A stretch of DNA of 64,000 bases from Lachnospiraceae bacterium (GTDB taxonomy: Bacteria; Bacillota; Clostridia; Lachnospirales; Lachnospiraceae): assembly GCA_910575005.1 (NCBI GenBank), contig CAJTCL010000009.1:105440-169439 (forward strand), written 5' to 3'. Below, one piece after another: positions 48,407-57,323 of this stretch. The notes beneath the pieces were generated by a model. It ran no database searches. It saw only the letters and a list, made by a program, of their open reading frames with translations, and was not told the DNA's origin. How positions within the stretch are numbered: position 1 is the first letter of the stretch; each line of letters begins with the position of its first letter. The translations under genes were made by a program, and so were the position numbers.

Positions 48407-49263
48407 GAAATATCCTCCTCCATTCCCAAATAACGTTTTAAATCTTCCATCTGTTTTTTAGCCTGCTGATAACCTTCCTCATAGAGCTTAGTCAATTTAT
48501 CTGGGTCTGCTTCTGTACGCCCCACACCGTGCAGTGTTTCTGGAGCTATCACAAAAACCTCTCCTGATTTTTCCTTCTCCATCAGCTCCTCCATACAGGC
48601 ATTGTATTTTTCTGGACGCGTCCTTAAATCTTCCACAATATTTGGATATTTCTTATATAATTTCATAGAAATGTTCCCAGCATGTCCTGGCTTCTTGATA
48701 TATCCTCGCTCTCTGGTGAGAATCACAATATTTTTATCACATCCTTCCTTAATTGCCTGCTGATAGGGAATGGAATCGGACAATCCCCCATCCAAATAAT
48801 AACGCTTACCCACCTTTACCGGCTGAAATAAAACTGGCAGCGCGCAACTGGCCACCAAAACCTCAAATTTTTCACTGCGTCTTGGAACCTCCAAGTATTC
48901 CGCTTTCCCAGTATGGAGATTTGTCACACATGCCACCACCTTGCCTGGAAAAGCCTCGAACGTATCAAAATCAAAGGCTTCCAGCTTATTTGGCACCTCT
49001 CCAAACACAAAGGGGATATTATAAAAGTTTCTGCTCTTAAGCAAATATTTCACTCCCATATAACGCTTGTCTCCCATATATTTCTGGGCGATAATCAGAT
49101 TTCTGCCCTTCTGTTTTGATAAATAAGACACTCCATAGGCGATTCCCGCCGACACACCGATAAAGTAATCTGGCATAATATTTTCTTCCAGCAAAGCATC
49201 TGTCACCCCACAGCTAAATACAGTACGGCTTGCCCCGCCTTCCATCGTAATTCCAAGTTTCAT
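48403..49263 (-). CDS. patatin-like phospholipase
   Basis: 286 residues. Seen: an N-terminal glycine-rich oxyanion segment (ITMEGGASRTVFSCG), the nucleophile elbow GVSAG with the catalytic serine, and LDGGLSD with the catalytic aspartate. Known: patatin proteins use a Ser-Asp dyad to cut acyl chains from lipids; bacterial members of this size (YjjU/RssA type) are cytoplasmic with largely unknown substrates. It is the first gene of the patatin-sbcD-sbcC-phosphatase operon, with a promoter 35 bases upstream. Confidence 0.92.
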   Translation of the reverse strand: MKLGITMEGGASRTVFSCGVTDALLEENIMPDYFIGVSAGIAYGVSYLSKQKGRNLIIAQKYMGDKRYMGVKYLLKSRNFYNIPFVFGEVPNKLEAFDFDTFEAFPGKVVACVTNLHTGKAEYLEVPRRSEKFEVLVASCALPVLFQPVKVGKRYYLDGGLSDSIPYQQAIKEGCDKNIVILTRERGYIKKPGHAGNISMKLYKKYPNIVEDLRTRPEKYNACMEELMEKEKSGEVFVIAPETLHGVGRTEADPDKLTKLYEEGYQQAKKQMEDLKRYLGMEEDIS

Positions 49264-49296
49264 GTTACATTCATCCCTTTCTCAATCATTCTATTT

Positions 49297-49326
49297 ATTT
49301 TACCAAACTTAAGTGTGATTTCTCAA
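49297..49326 (-). promoter_or_regulatory. promoter of the patatin-sbcD-sbcC operon
   Basis: Minus strand TTGAGA (-35, 49321-49326) and TAAAAT (-10, 49297-49302), 18 bases apart, with TGG directly before the -10 as in extended -10 promoters. The rest of the 325-base gap (49264-49588) holds this promoter, an AT-rich stretch with no gene seen, and the terminator of the CotH gene. Confidence 0.65.
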
Positions 49327-49512
49327 TTACTTTCGCACCTTCATAAAATCTTCTATTCTGTCTGTCATTGCTATTTTCTCATAATATTTAGTCTTCTAAG
49401 TCAAAAAATTTTCCGGCTTATGCGCGAAAAAAATGCACTTCTTTTATCTTATCACATCCTCAGTTAAAATCAAAGCATTGATATTGCCCAATATAATTGT
49501 GATTCAGAATAG

Positions 49513-49541
49513 AAAAGAGCACAGCCTCAAATGCTGTGCCC
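49513..49541 (-). terminator. terminator of the CotH-kinase gene
   Basis: Inverted repeat GAGCACAGC/GCTGTGCCC (one G-U type mismatch; arms 49517-49525 and 49533-49541) with a seven-base loop, followed on the minus strand by CTTTTCTATT. It lies 48 bases after the stop codon of the CotH gene. Confidence 0.8.
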
Positions 49542-49588
49542 TTTCCCTAATTTGATATTTAATTGATCTATCTATTCAGATTATCAAT

Positions 49589-52500
49589 CTACTTCTTTAT
49601 GCGTATGGTCTTGGTTACTTTCTTTTTGCCACAAGTTATGGTCAGTATAGCGCTGCCAGTCTTCTTTTTGGCTGTCAATTTCACTTTACTGCCACTCGTT
49701 TTATTTAATTTCAACAGTTTCTTGCCCTTGGCATCCAGCCTCCAGCTAATCTTACCCTTTAATCCATAAGTCTTTGCTGTCAGTGTGATAGATTTTTTCG
49801 GCTTTACCTTAAATTTGCCGCTCACTTTAATCACAGGTTTTTGTACTGTAATTTTACATACGGCCTTCACACCGCTTCCGTCTGTCGCCTGGACGGTAAT
49901 TTTTGCCGTTCCTGGCGCTTTGGCAGTTATTTTTCCGGTCTTTGATACGGTAGCCACAGATTTTTTATCACTGGAATATTTGACCTCCTTCGAAGCCCCA
50001 GAAGGCGTCACTGTTGCTTTTAACTTTAAGGTCTGATACGCATACATTTTCTTTGACTTTACGGATAATTTAATCTTTTGTGCCTGGATGGGCTTTTTGT
50101 CTATCGTGCCTGTATATGTGCCTTGAAGTTTTCCTGTCTCCACAGAACTTGTCACCTGCACAGTAAGCTTCTTTCCAATTTCCTTCGTGGTAAGCACATA
50201 GGATGCTTTGGTGGCTCCTGCAATTGCAGCTTGATCTGCATACCACTGATATTTAAGCGTTCCAGTATTATTTGTGTCAGCCACACGGACTGTCAACTTG
50301 TCATCAGGATAAGATATCTTTCCAGTTCTGCTGGATTTCACGGTTACAGTTCCTGTCAATTCTGCTGGTTCCTCTCCTCCTGGCGCCTTCGTTTGCACCG
50401 TTCCACTATATTTTCCTTGCAGGGTTCCTGTTTCCACTGTGCTTGTAATCTCAACTGTCAGTTCCTTGCCAATTTCTTTTTCTGTGAGCTGATAGGAATC
50501 TTTCACGGCTCCTGTAATCGCTGTCTTGTCAGCATACCACTGATAATACAAGCTTCCACTGTTATTACTGTTAGTTACTGTGGCTGTCAAAGTATCTCCT
50601 GGATAGGAAATATCTCCCATTCTGCTGGATTTCACGGTTACAGTTCCTGTTAATTCTGCTGGTTCCACTGGTCCTGGATTTTCGACTTCGGCTGTAAAGG
50701 TTGTAAAATTCATCATATCATTGATATAGGACTGTGAACCGTTGACTGCTAATACCTCAATGGTATTTAGCGCTCCTGCCACCGTCTCCAGCAACGCACT
50801 GTCAACTACAACACTTGCCTTCCCATCTACAACTGGAACATAAGCGCTGTTATTGTCCAAAACTTTTTTACCATTTACCAAAAATACCACAGAAGATACA
50901 CTGCTGTTCTTTACCTCTGTTGTCGCTGTCACAGTACCACTCTCATCTTTGTCAGCAGCGACTGAAATCTGATTGGAAACCGTATTTCCCATAGAGGAAT
51001 ACAATGCCTGCACACTATTAAACTGCTGATCCATCCACTGTACACGTTTCTCGATAAATGTCTTCATGGAAGCAATAGCTTCATTATAATTTTGGCTCTG
51101 TGTATTGGTCTCAATTCCATTTACAAATGCTTTTCCTCTGTATAATCCATAGGTATTAGACCATTTCTGATCATTTACTTCAGAAGCCTTCTGATATTTG
51201 CTTTCCAGTATATCAATTGTTCCGCCGTCCTTAATCATATCCTCAATCACAGTTGGACGATATTTTTTGTAAAACTCATATGCCTTGGTCACAAAATATG
51301 GATCCTTAATCAGATAACGGTTCCACTGCTGTTTCTGATATGCCACTTCTGCAAATCCGCCCGCATTAGTGTCCATTCCTGTGAGTGTGGTATGCCATTG
51401 GTCATAGACAAAAGGCCCTGTCATACTGTACATATTGATATTTCCCCAAGCCCAGTCATAATCCCAGGCAGGACCCATCTTTGCCTTACCCTCCAAATCT
51501 TTGTATAGGTATGAACTATTTTTCATAGAATCCCAGTTATTGGTATATTCACAGAGAAGCCAATAGCGCAGCAAAGAATCCATATCAAACAAATCTGTAT
51601 AATGAACCGTCTGGCCATTGTATTCTGTGGTAAAATCAGCGCTGCCAATGGCTGTTTCATAGGCATTCAAATAATTTCTCGCATAATCAACCATCTCACT
51701 GTTTGTCTTGGCATATTCTGGCGCACGGAAAAACATCGGCATGCCATTGTTCGTCTGGAAGGTCGAAATATATTTGTACTGATCGTTAAGGCTGCGAAAA
51801 TCCATATCCAGCAAAAATCCACCCGTAAATTCTGGAATGGCCTCTGTATAATAATCTGCTACTCTGTATGTATTACCCTGGAATTGGAAACTGCCTGACA
51901 TCCAGCTAAAGTTCTCCTCCAGAGCGGTTTCCAGGGCAGACCGATCTAATGTCGTTTCTTTCTTGCAGACTGCCTTTGCTATGTCGTCGGCAATTCCTTC
52001 CCATTCTGTGATATTTACACGTGCTTTTCCTACCCGCACATGTTCACTCAGTTCATAGACGCCCTGATACTGCCCGTTTAAAATCAACACTACACTGGTA
52101 ACTCCCATCGCTGGTTCCATCCCAATATCCCTGGAAAAATTATTTACCAGCTCATTGCGCATATTTGTGTGATCAATAATATTTGCCAGAAGTACCCAAT
52201 GCTTATTGCTTCCAGTCCCAAGTCCTAATAAATTTGCCTTCTCAGAAAGCTTTAATTTATAAGGCTTTTTCAAGTTATTTTGTACCGCATAACTCCAAGT
52301 AGAATTGCCTCTGCCCTTGATGGTCGTCTCTCCCTCATACCAAGTGGCAGGATCCTGAAATTCCTGATTTCCCTGTACTTTAATCACTGCATCCTGTGCT
52401 ACTGTATTGCTGTTAATCTCTCTGCCATCGTTTGTGTCCACATAGACCACTGGCAGTTCACTGCAATAAGTAGATAAATTCCAATGTATACTGTTATCTG

Positions 52501-54007
52501 CTGTTGACACTGTAACAGAAATAAATTTCTCCAGATCTGCCTCGGTAGGTGTATAGGTGGCAGAAGTATTGGAAATATTGTTCCCACCTACATTCCACTG
52601 ATACTTAAGCTGCAACCCCTCTGTATTGGAGACAGAAACTGTGAGCGGTGTTCCCACCTGTGCATATCCTTGATCAAATGTGATTGCCTGCTGATGTTCC
52701 GTCAGCACCACAATTCTAAAACTGCGGCTATAACCATTTCCAGTCTCTGCCGTCAATGTCACCGTTGTATTCGTGCCAATATCAGCCGGATGCGCAATCG
52801 CTTTTCCTGCTTCAATACTCAATACTGCCGGCTCACTGCTCGTCCAAGTTATCGCCTGTTCCCCTACTGTCTGAGGCAGACCAATTTCTGTCTTTACACC
52901 AGAAGCAGTCTCACCCTCTGCAAACGTAAGTGTCAGACCGGAAAGATAGATCAGGCCAGCCGCACTGGATTGATAACAAAAAGCTGGCACTGGATAACAG
53001 CCACTCTCTGCTCTCCAGTTGGTACTCGAAAGATTGCCTGGCAAACTGCCGCTTGTCATATCAGCGTCAGAAACTGCTGTAACCCCTCCCAGGGAAAGCT
53101 GGCCAGAAGATGCCAAAAAATAACTGTCTGTCAGGGTAGAAAGATATTCTCCTCGATCGCTCTCTGCTGCCGTAATTCCATATGCATCATAACCGTCATA
53201 CTGAACCATTCCAGTATTGACACACTGAGCGATCGACTTACAGGCAGACTTGGCAACTCTTCCGATAATTCCGCCTGCATAAATCAAATCACTTCTGCTG
53301 CCGCTTGCAAGCAGCGTCGCCCCATTATAACAATCTGTCACAGAAATATTGCCATTGCCCATAACATCCTGCGTACGGCATTCACCGATCACACCGCCTG
53401 CCCCTACGGTATCACAGGCCGAAGAACGGTTAATATTGAGATTGCCATTTATAACCGCAATCCCAGAGACATTGGCATAACCGTTGACTTCCCCTGCAAG
53501 CGTTCCAATTGCCGCTAGTCCATCTGAAAAATCTGTGTAAATATTTACATCGGTAAAAATTATATTCCGAACCTCAGCATAATCAGAGGCATTATTGGAA
53601 CCAATCACACTAAATAATCCTACCTGCCCATATTTGCCTTCCTGATCGATGGAACCATCCAGATGAATGGTCAATCCTGAAATCACATGTCCCTGACCGT
53701 CAAAAGTTCCTGAAAACACATTTACTTCTGCTGGATCACAAGTTCCTTTGTTCCCCAGATAACCACCCATCGGTGTCCAGTCGCTGCCAGACAAATCAAT
53801 ATCAGCATCCAGTTTATAATCCCCAGTCATTGGATAATTACTGTCTACTCCAATTTTCGCCAAATCTTCTGCTGTCTGAATAGAAATGGCATCCTCCCCC
53901 GCTGCCTGAACTAAAACTGTGCTCTCTAAATTAGAAAACAAGAGCGCTGTTGCAAGTACCCAGGCAAAAAACCTCCCCCACAACTTTTCTGTGGAATGAT
54001 GCTTCAT
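49589..54007 (-). CDS. giant secreted CotH-kinase surface protein with Ig-like repeats
   Basis: 1472 residues. Seen: a signal peptide ending near VLVQAAG, an N-terminal GLUG-like region (GTFDGQGHVISGLTIHL), a Big2-like segment (about 345-435), a CotH kinase domain (about 520-900) with GRGNSTWSY, WVLLANIIDHTNMRNEL and the metal/catalytic motif WDYDWAWGN, then a second Ig-like region, two near-identical 98-residue units, and a basic C-terminal Big2 array. No LPXTG anchor is visible; the K-rich tail may bind cell-wall polymers. Known: CotH is an atypical secreted kinase that phosphorylates spore coat proteins in Bacillus; homologues occur as clostridial surface or cellulosome-linked proteins. 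It is transcribed alone with AAGGAGG before the ATG. Confidence 0.88.
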   Translation of the reverse strand: MKHHSTEKLWGRFFAWVLATALLFSNLESTVLVQAAGEDAISIQTAEDLAKIGVDSNYPMTGDYKLDADIDLSGSDWTPMGGYLGNKGTCDPAEVNVFSGTFDGQGHVISGLTIHLDGSIDQEGKYGQVGLFSVIGSNNASDYAEVRNIIFTDVNIYTDFSDGLAAIGTLAGEVNGYANVSGIAVINGNLNINRSSACDTVGAGGVIGECRTQDVMGNGNISVTDCYNGATLLASGSRSDLIYAGGIIGRVAKSACKSIAQCVNTGMVQYDGYDAYGITAAESDRGEYLSTLTDSYFLASSGQLSLGGVTAVSDADMTSGSLPGNLSSTNWRAESGCYPVPAFCYQSSAAGLIYLSGLTLTFAEGETASGVKTEIGLPQTVGEQAITWTSSEPAVLSIEAGKAIAHPADIGTNTTVTLTAETGNGYSRSFRIVVLTEHQQAITFDQGYAQVGTPLTVSVSNTEGLQLKYQWNVGGNNISNTSATYTPTEADLEKFISVTVSTADNSIHWNLSTYCSELPVVYVDTNDGREINSNTVAQDAVIKVQGNQEFQDPATWYEGETTIKGRGNSTWSYAVQNNLKKPYKLKLSEKANLLGLGTGSNKHWVLLANIIDHTNMRNELVNNFSRDIGMEPAMGVTSVVLILNGQYQGVYELSEHVRVGKARVNITEWEGIADDIAKAVCKKETTLDRSALETALEENFSWMSGSFQFQGNTYRVADYYTEAIPEFTGGFLLDMDFRSLNDQYKYISTFQTNNGMPMFFRAPEYAKTNSEMVDYARNYLNAYETAIGSADFTTEYNGQTVHYTDLFDMDSLLRYWLLCEYTNNWDSMKNSSYLYKDLEGKAKMGPAWDYDWAWGNINMYSMTGPFVYDQWHTTLTGMDTNAGGFAEVAYQKQQWNRYLIKDPYFVTKAYEFYKKYRPTVIEDMIKDGGTIDILESKYQKASEVNDQKWSNTYGLYRGKAFVNGIETNTQSQNYNEAIASMKTFIEKRVQWMDQQFNSVQALYSSMGNTVSNQISVAADKDESGTVTATTEVKNSSVSSVVFLVNGKKVLDNNSAYVPVVDGKASVVVDSALLETVAGALNTIEVLAVNGSQSYINDMMNFTTFTAEVENPGPVEPAELTGTVTVKSSRMGDISYPGDTLTATVTNSNNSGSLYYQWYADKTAITGAVKDSYQLTEKEIGKELTVEITSTVETGTLQGKYSGTVQTKAPGGEEPAELTGTVTVKSSRTGKISYPDDKLTVRVADTNNTGTLKYQWYADQAAIAGATKASYVLTTKEIGKKLTVQVTSSVETGKLQGTYTGTIDKKPIQAQKIKLSVKSKKMYAYQTLKLKATVTPSGASKEVKYSSDKKSVATVSKTGKITAKAPGTAKITVQATDGSGVKAVCKITVQKPVIKVSGKFKVKPKKSITLTAKTYGLKGKISWRLDAKGKKLLKLNKTSGSKVKLTAKKKTGSAILTITCGKKKVTKTIRIKK
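50326..50650 (-). repeat. 294-bp direct repeat inside the CotH-protein gene
   Basis: A 31-base stretch is identical at 50326-50356 and 50620-50650, at the same place in two tandem 98-residue domains of the CotH protein (each with SSR, Q-W-Y-A-D and EIGK(K/E)LTV). The units are a likely site for repeat-number change by recombination. Confidence 0.7.
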
Positions 54008-54106
54008 AATAACCTCCTTTTTGGCTTTATTAATGTGTTGCTGTCATTGTAACATGAAACTGACATACGATAAACAAATTAAAGAAACTCAAAAAATGAA
54101 AACAAA

Positions 54107-54135
54107 TTGTCGAATGACAAAGGATATGTTATAAT
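54107..54135 (+). promoter_or_regulatory. promoter of the toxin mRNA
   Basis: TTGTCG (-35, 54107-54112) and TATAAT (-10, 54130-54135), 17 bases apart, upstream of the small toxin gene. Confidence 0.75.
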
Positions 54136-54206
54136 CGATCTACAGAGTGACCGCGTTACAAGGTGGTAAGCCTCCCTAACTTCACAAAAGAAGGGAGGTG
54201 GCGCAT

Positions 54207-54302
54207 ATGAATACATACCAAATTTTAAGCCTGTTATTTTTGGGCGGTAATTTTCTTATTGCGTTGCTTGCCTACATAGATAGGAACAACAAGCGAAAAT
54301 AA
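54207..54302 (+). CDS. holin-like small membrane toxin of a type I toxin-antitoxin system
   Basis: 31 residues, starting MNTYQILSLLFLGG and ending YIDRNNKRK: one membrane helix and a short charged tail, the pattern of the Firmicutes putative holin-like toxin family (related to Fst/TxpA). GGGAGG lies eight bases before the ATG and can be masked by CCTCCC upstream in the same RNA. Known: such peptides insert into the membrane and are held off by a convergent antisense RNA. The stop codon is inside the shared terminator stem. Confidence 0.8.
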   Translation: MNTYQILSLLFLGGNFLIALLAYIDRNNKRK

Positions 54303-54339
54303 ACCTACCTTGTATCTTGGCGGAACAGGTAGGTTTATT
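54298..54339. terminator. bidirectional terminator of the toxin-antitoxin cassette
   Basis: A perfect 13-bp stem (54298-54310 with 54327-54339, core AAACCTACCT/AGGTAGGTTT) and 16-base loop, with T-rich ends on both strands. It lies in the overlap of the two converging transcripts, where complementary RNA can form. Confidence 0.85.
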
Positions 54340-54389
54340 CTGTAAACTTAATTTGGGAGGCTAACCACACTTATGGGCGGTCACTCCTT
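54303..54389 (-). ncRNA. candidate antisense antitoxin RNA
   Basis: A strong minus-strand promoter (next entry) drives a transcript from about 54389 towards the shared terminator. No start codon with a ribosome-binding site fits inside, so a small RNA is inferred. It is complementary to the 3' end of the toxin message and shares its 5' leader sequence. Extent is estimated from the promoter and terminator. Confidence 0.6.
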
Positions 54390-54395
54390 TTCTCT

Positions 54396-54424
54396 AATAT
54401 AACACTTCTAAGCCTGAAAATCAA
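54396..54424 (-). promoter_or_regulatory. promoter of the antisense RNA
   Basis: Minus strand TTGATT (-35, 54419-54424) and TATATT (-10, 54396-54401), 17 bases apart. It faces the toxin promoter across the cassette. Confidence 0.7.
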
Positions 54425-54572
54425 CAGTGTCTTTTTTGAGTTCTTCCATTTCTGTTTGATTCATCATTGTAATGATAAAACCTCCATTTTTTACACAAAT
54501 TTTACTTGTACTGTGAAATACATTTTACATTCACATACTATACTATCAAATAGGAAAACAGGAGGATTTACA

Positions 54573-54815
54573 ATGAAACTCTATAAAATTTCACAGATAC
54601 TTAGCAAATTGCATTTATTTTCCACTAATACCATCTACCTTGCTCTGAGGACCCTTTTTGTATTTTTGCTGTCCTTAAGCGGTGCATTGCTGATTTTATA
54701 TCTATTTCCAATGCTAACCGAATCGCCGCATACTTTTTTATTGATTTTTTCTGGCTATGGCGCTATGATCTTTGGTTTCTGGGGCGGTTTCTTATTTTTA
54801 CTGAGAAAAGAATAA
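54573..54815 (+). CDS. small two-helix membrane protein, unknown
   Basis: 80 residues from the ATG at 54573, with GGAGG seven bases upstream; the frame is open further up but without such a site. Seen: two hydrophobic helices (about 24-47 and 55-75) joined by LTESPHT, ending in LLRKE. I do not recognise the family. It is transcribed away from the toxin cassette and followed by an A/T-only hairpin that might be a weak terminator. Confidence 0.6.
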   Translation: MKLYKISQILSKLHLFSTNTIYLALRTLFVFLLSLSGALLILYLFPMLTESPHTFLLIFSGYGAMIFGFWGGFLFLLRKE

Positions 54816-54862
54816 GGATGTCAAAAATATCCAATTTTTGATACGATAGTCACAAAAAATGA

Positions 54863-54890
54863 TTGTATTTTTCTTCCAAAAAGGTATAAT
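54863..54890 (+). promoter_or_regulatory. promoter of the 87-residue protein gene
   Basis: TTGTAT (-35) and TATAAT (-10, 54885-54890) with a 16-base spacer, 51 bases upstream of the ATG at 54942. Confidence 0.65.
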
Positions 54891-54941
54891 CTAGATAAGG
54901 TAGTTAAACTTCATTGCTTGACAGAATAAGGGGGCATTTTC

Positions 54942-55205
54942 ATGAATCAATCTGAAGAACTTCGTATGACCTACTCCGGTATTATCACAAAAAAAGACCA
55001 AAAAATTGTCCATGTATTTTTTGAACGTGGAAAAGATTATGCAGAAGGAAGTCTACCCTCCGGTAAAATTGAAAAATCTTCTGGATTCTCGCCAGCAGAG
55101 CTAAAATTATTGAGCCATTACCTGCTGCAGAATGCAGAAGACATTATAGAACATGCAAGACATGTTGATCCACTAAGAGGCTTTATGGGAAAAACAGAAA
55201 CCTAA
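54942..55205 (+). CDS. hypothetical cytoplasmic protein
   Basis: 87 residues, soluble, with a predicted beta start (MTYSGIITKKDQKIVHVFFERG) and a helical C-terminal half (SPAELKLLSHYLLQNAEDIIEHAR). AAGGGGG precedes the ATG and a good promoter lies upstream, so it is probably real. I do not recognise the family. It converges on the YoaK-family gene. Confidence 0.55.
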   Translation: MNQSEELRMTYSGIITKKDQKIVHVFFERGKDYAEGSLPSGKIEKSSGFSPAELKLLSHYLLQNAEDIIEHARHVDPLRGFMGKTET

Positions 55206-55233
55206 AACCAACAATTTTTCTCTGTTCCCCCTC

Positions 55234-55896
55234 TTAATGGCTGCAACGTACATTCGTGTGATTTTCCCTATCATTCAATCCCAGAGCCACAGCACAGGGA
55301 ATCAAACCCAGCCAAGCGCTTTTTAGTCCCATTGCCTGGCTTGTGGGATAAGAAAGGGCTGCGCCCAAATGAAAACAAAATAACACTTTCCCATAAAATT
55401 TTCCTTTGCGCAGCGCCTCCCTGTCGTGGCTGCAAAAATATTCCACAAAGGATGATGTGCATTGTCTGAGATTATTCGTTGAAAATATTGAAGAACATGT
55501 AAAACCATCCGCACCTGGAAAAGAGCACAACTGTACGGAACTTGCCAGGAATAATGGATATAAGGCCACAAAATGATCGGTCTTTCCTGGCAGAAATCCC
55601 ACAGTCAGCAAAGATGCCATATCCAGCAGAATGCTAAACCTTTTTAGCTTAATCGATTCTATTTTTTTTGGCAGTAAAACGGCAATGGCAATTCCAAGCA
55701 TATAGATCACCATCCCCAAAAGCCGCACCAGCCAGTCAATAGTATGCATTCCTCCAACATACAATGCTAAGGCAATCATGTTTCCAGTCTGTGCAGAACC
55801 AAGAAGATCATGATGATTTACAATCGCATATCCGCCAATAAATCCGCCAATCAACGCCATATTCAGATGGGACCATCGTTCCAATCGATTTTGCAT
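55234..55896 (-). CDS. YoaK-family (DUF1275) membrane protein
   Basis: 220 residues, about six membrane helices. Seen: GGFIGGYAIVNHHDLLGSAQTGNMIALAL, the family signature (GG.. and QTGN), and GALLxx-type repeats. Known: DUF1275/YoaK proteins are found widely in bacteria; function is not established. AAGGAGG lies directly before the ATG. It lies about 90 bases after the exporter gene, whose end is followed by a 10-bp GC-rich stem. Confidence 0.8.
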   Translation of the reverse strand: MQNRLERWSHLNMALIGGFIGGYAIVNHHDLLGSAQTGNMIALALYVGGMHTIDWLVRLLGMVIYMLGIAIAVLLPKKIESIKLKRFSILLDMASLLTVGFLPGKTDHFVALYPLFLASSVQLCSFPGADGFTCSSIFSTNNLRQCTSSFVEYFCSHDREALRKGKFYGKVLFCFHLGAALSYPTSQAMGLKSAWLGLIPCAVALGLNDRENHTNVRCSH

Positions 55897-55925
55897 TACA
55901 TTTCACCTCCTTGTAAATCACATAC

Positions 55926-55963
55926 CCCGCAGCAAAGTGACGGAGTATTAATCTTGCTGCGGG
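55926..55963 (-). other. inverted repeat between the exporter and YoaK-family genes
   Basis: CCCGCAGCAA (55926-55935) and TTGCTGCGGG (55954-55963) form a perfect 10-bp stem with an 18-base loop 25 bases after the exporter stop. No T tract follows on the minus strand, so it is either a weak terminator or part of the leader of the YoaK-family gene. Confidence 0.45.
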
Positions 55964-55988
55964 TTACATAGTTCGTGGGATTCATCTA

Positions 55989-57278
55989 CTATTCCCTATA
56001 CTGATACTTTCTCAACTTTTTCCCTGTGATGATACAGATTAAACTTCCGCTTACTCCAAGCAACAACATCATAAGCGCGGCGCCGGATCCCTTACCTGTG
56101 CCAAACAGTGTTTTTAGAATTGATAAATCACCATATACTCTCATCAATGGTTCGCATACATGATCAACTATAAAACCACCGAAAAACAATCCAATCGGAA
56201 TCGTAAAAAATTGCAGCGTATTACGGCATGCATAGACCCGCCCCTGTAATTGTACAGGAATGCTAGTCCTAAGAATCACATCTAGATTTGCACTCATAAC
56301 TGGTACAAGAATCCACCCGATTATCTGCCCAATGCACCATAATGCCGGTTCTCTGGAAAACGCCAACAAAAAATTTTCGGTTCCCAATGAAAACAGCATG
56401 GTCAGATAAATAATCTTTACCCTGTTTCTCGGTTTTGGCAACACGGAAACAATCAGACTGCCAATAATCATAGCAACACCAGAACAAGCTGTAACAAGTC
56501 CCAGAACTGACGAACCGCCCTTCGGATTCGGAAGCACATAACCAGGCAGTGTTGCATCAAAGGCGGAAGCTGTCAGATTCACACCAGACATAAATAAAAT
56601 TAGTGCCATAATAAGCGGATTCTCTCTCAAAAACATCAGTCCCTCTTTGGCAAGGACAAGTACCCTTTCTCTCTTGTCACTTTTGTTTTCTGGGATTTTG
56701 ATAAAAAAGAGTAACGCTATAGATGCAATAATAAAACTTGCGATATCAGCCGCTATTACACCGTTAAGCCCTAAAAAAGAATACAATGATGTAGCAATCA
56801 AAGGATTCAATATGGAGATCAGGCTGCTTGACAGAGATCTGAGCCCGCTTGTCTTCTGATAATACTTTTCTGGCATAATAAGTGTCATAGCTACCTCAGA
56901 AGCAGGCTGCTGAACGGTATTCATTAATCCCGAAATCGCATTTAAAACATATAAATGCCATACCATCAGACTATTTGTCCTAAACAGCACAAATACAATC
57001 ATCGTACATATTGCGGCAAATACATCACAGCCAAGCATTGTCTTCTTTTTATCAAATCGGTCTGTCAATGCTCCAGCAAATATGCTCATTAATACATATG
57101 GCGCATAAGAACAGATCGCAAGTACTGCAGTACTTAGGGATGAACCTGTCGCTTCATACAGCCACAAGGTCAGAGCAAATCCTGTAATACTGCTGCCAAG
57201 CTGAGATATGCTCTGGGTACTCCAAAGTATCAAAAAATCCTTCAACTCAAATAATTCATGCTTCTTATTAAATTTCAT
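55989..57278 (-). CDS. MFS exporter, macrolide-efflux (Mef)-like group
   Basis: 429 residues from the ATG at 57278 (AAGGAG eight bases upstream; the longer frame lacks such a site). Seen: 12 membrane helices, FLILWSTQSISQLGSSITGF at the start, and the MFS loop motif GALTDRFDKKKT between helices 2 and 3. Known: this subgroup (MFS_3) includes Mef(A)/Mef(E) antibiotic exporters, many of unknown substrate. Its leader encodes a 12-residue peptide and can fold in two exclusive ways, suggesting drug-induced attenuation. It lies downstream of the PARG gene. Confidence 0.88.
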   Translation of the reverse strand: MKFNKKHELFELKDFLILWSTQSISQLGSSITGFALTLWLYEATGSSLSTAVLAICSYAPYVLMSIFAGALTDRFDKKKTMLGCDVFAAICTMIVFVLFRTNSLMVWHLYVLNAISGLMNTVQQPASEVAMTLIMPEKYYQKTSGLRSLSSSLISILNPLIATSLYSFLGLNGVIAADIASFIIASIALLFFIKIPENKSDKRERVLVLAKEGLMFLRENPLIMALILFMSGVNLTASAFDATLPGYVLPNPKGGSSVLGLVTACSGVAMIIGSLIVSVLPKPRNRVKIIYLTMLFSLGTENFLLAFSREPALWCIGQIIGWILVPVMSANLDVILRTSIPVQLQGRVYACRNTLQFFTIPIGLFFGGFIVDHVCEPLMRVYGDLSILKTLFGTGKGSGAALMMLLLGVSGSLICIITGKKLRKYQYRE

Positions 57279-57323
57279 TTCTTTGCTCCTTTTGTTTTCT
57301 CTCTTACTTAAAACCAGAAGCAA

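Larger units (their letters stand above)
54144..54387. repeat. imperfect inverted repeats flanking the toxin cassette
   Basis: The start of the toxin transcript (54144-54180) and, on the other strand, the start of the antisense transcript (54387 down to 54352) share GAGTGACCGC, then TGGT(A/T)AGCCTCCC at matching positions. Both RNAs therefore begin with almost the same 5' leader, whose CCTCCC can pair with the GGGAGG of the toxin ribosome-binding site (54193-54199). Confidence 0.65.

Noticed and set aside
52670..53518. 282-codon plus-strand open frame
   Set aside because: It is antisense to the N-terminal half of the CotH protein, Cys/Arg/Ser-rich, and without a start site.
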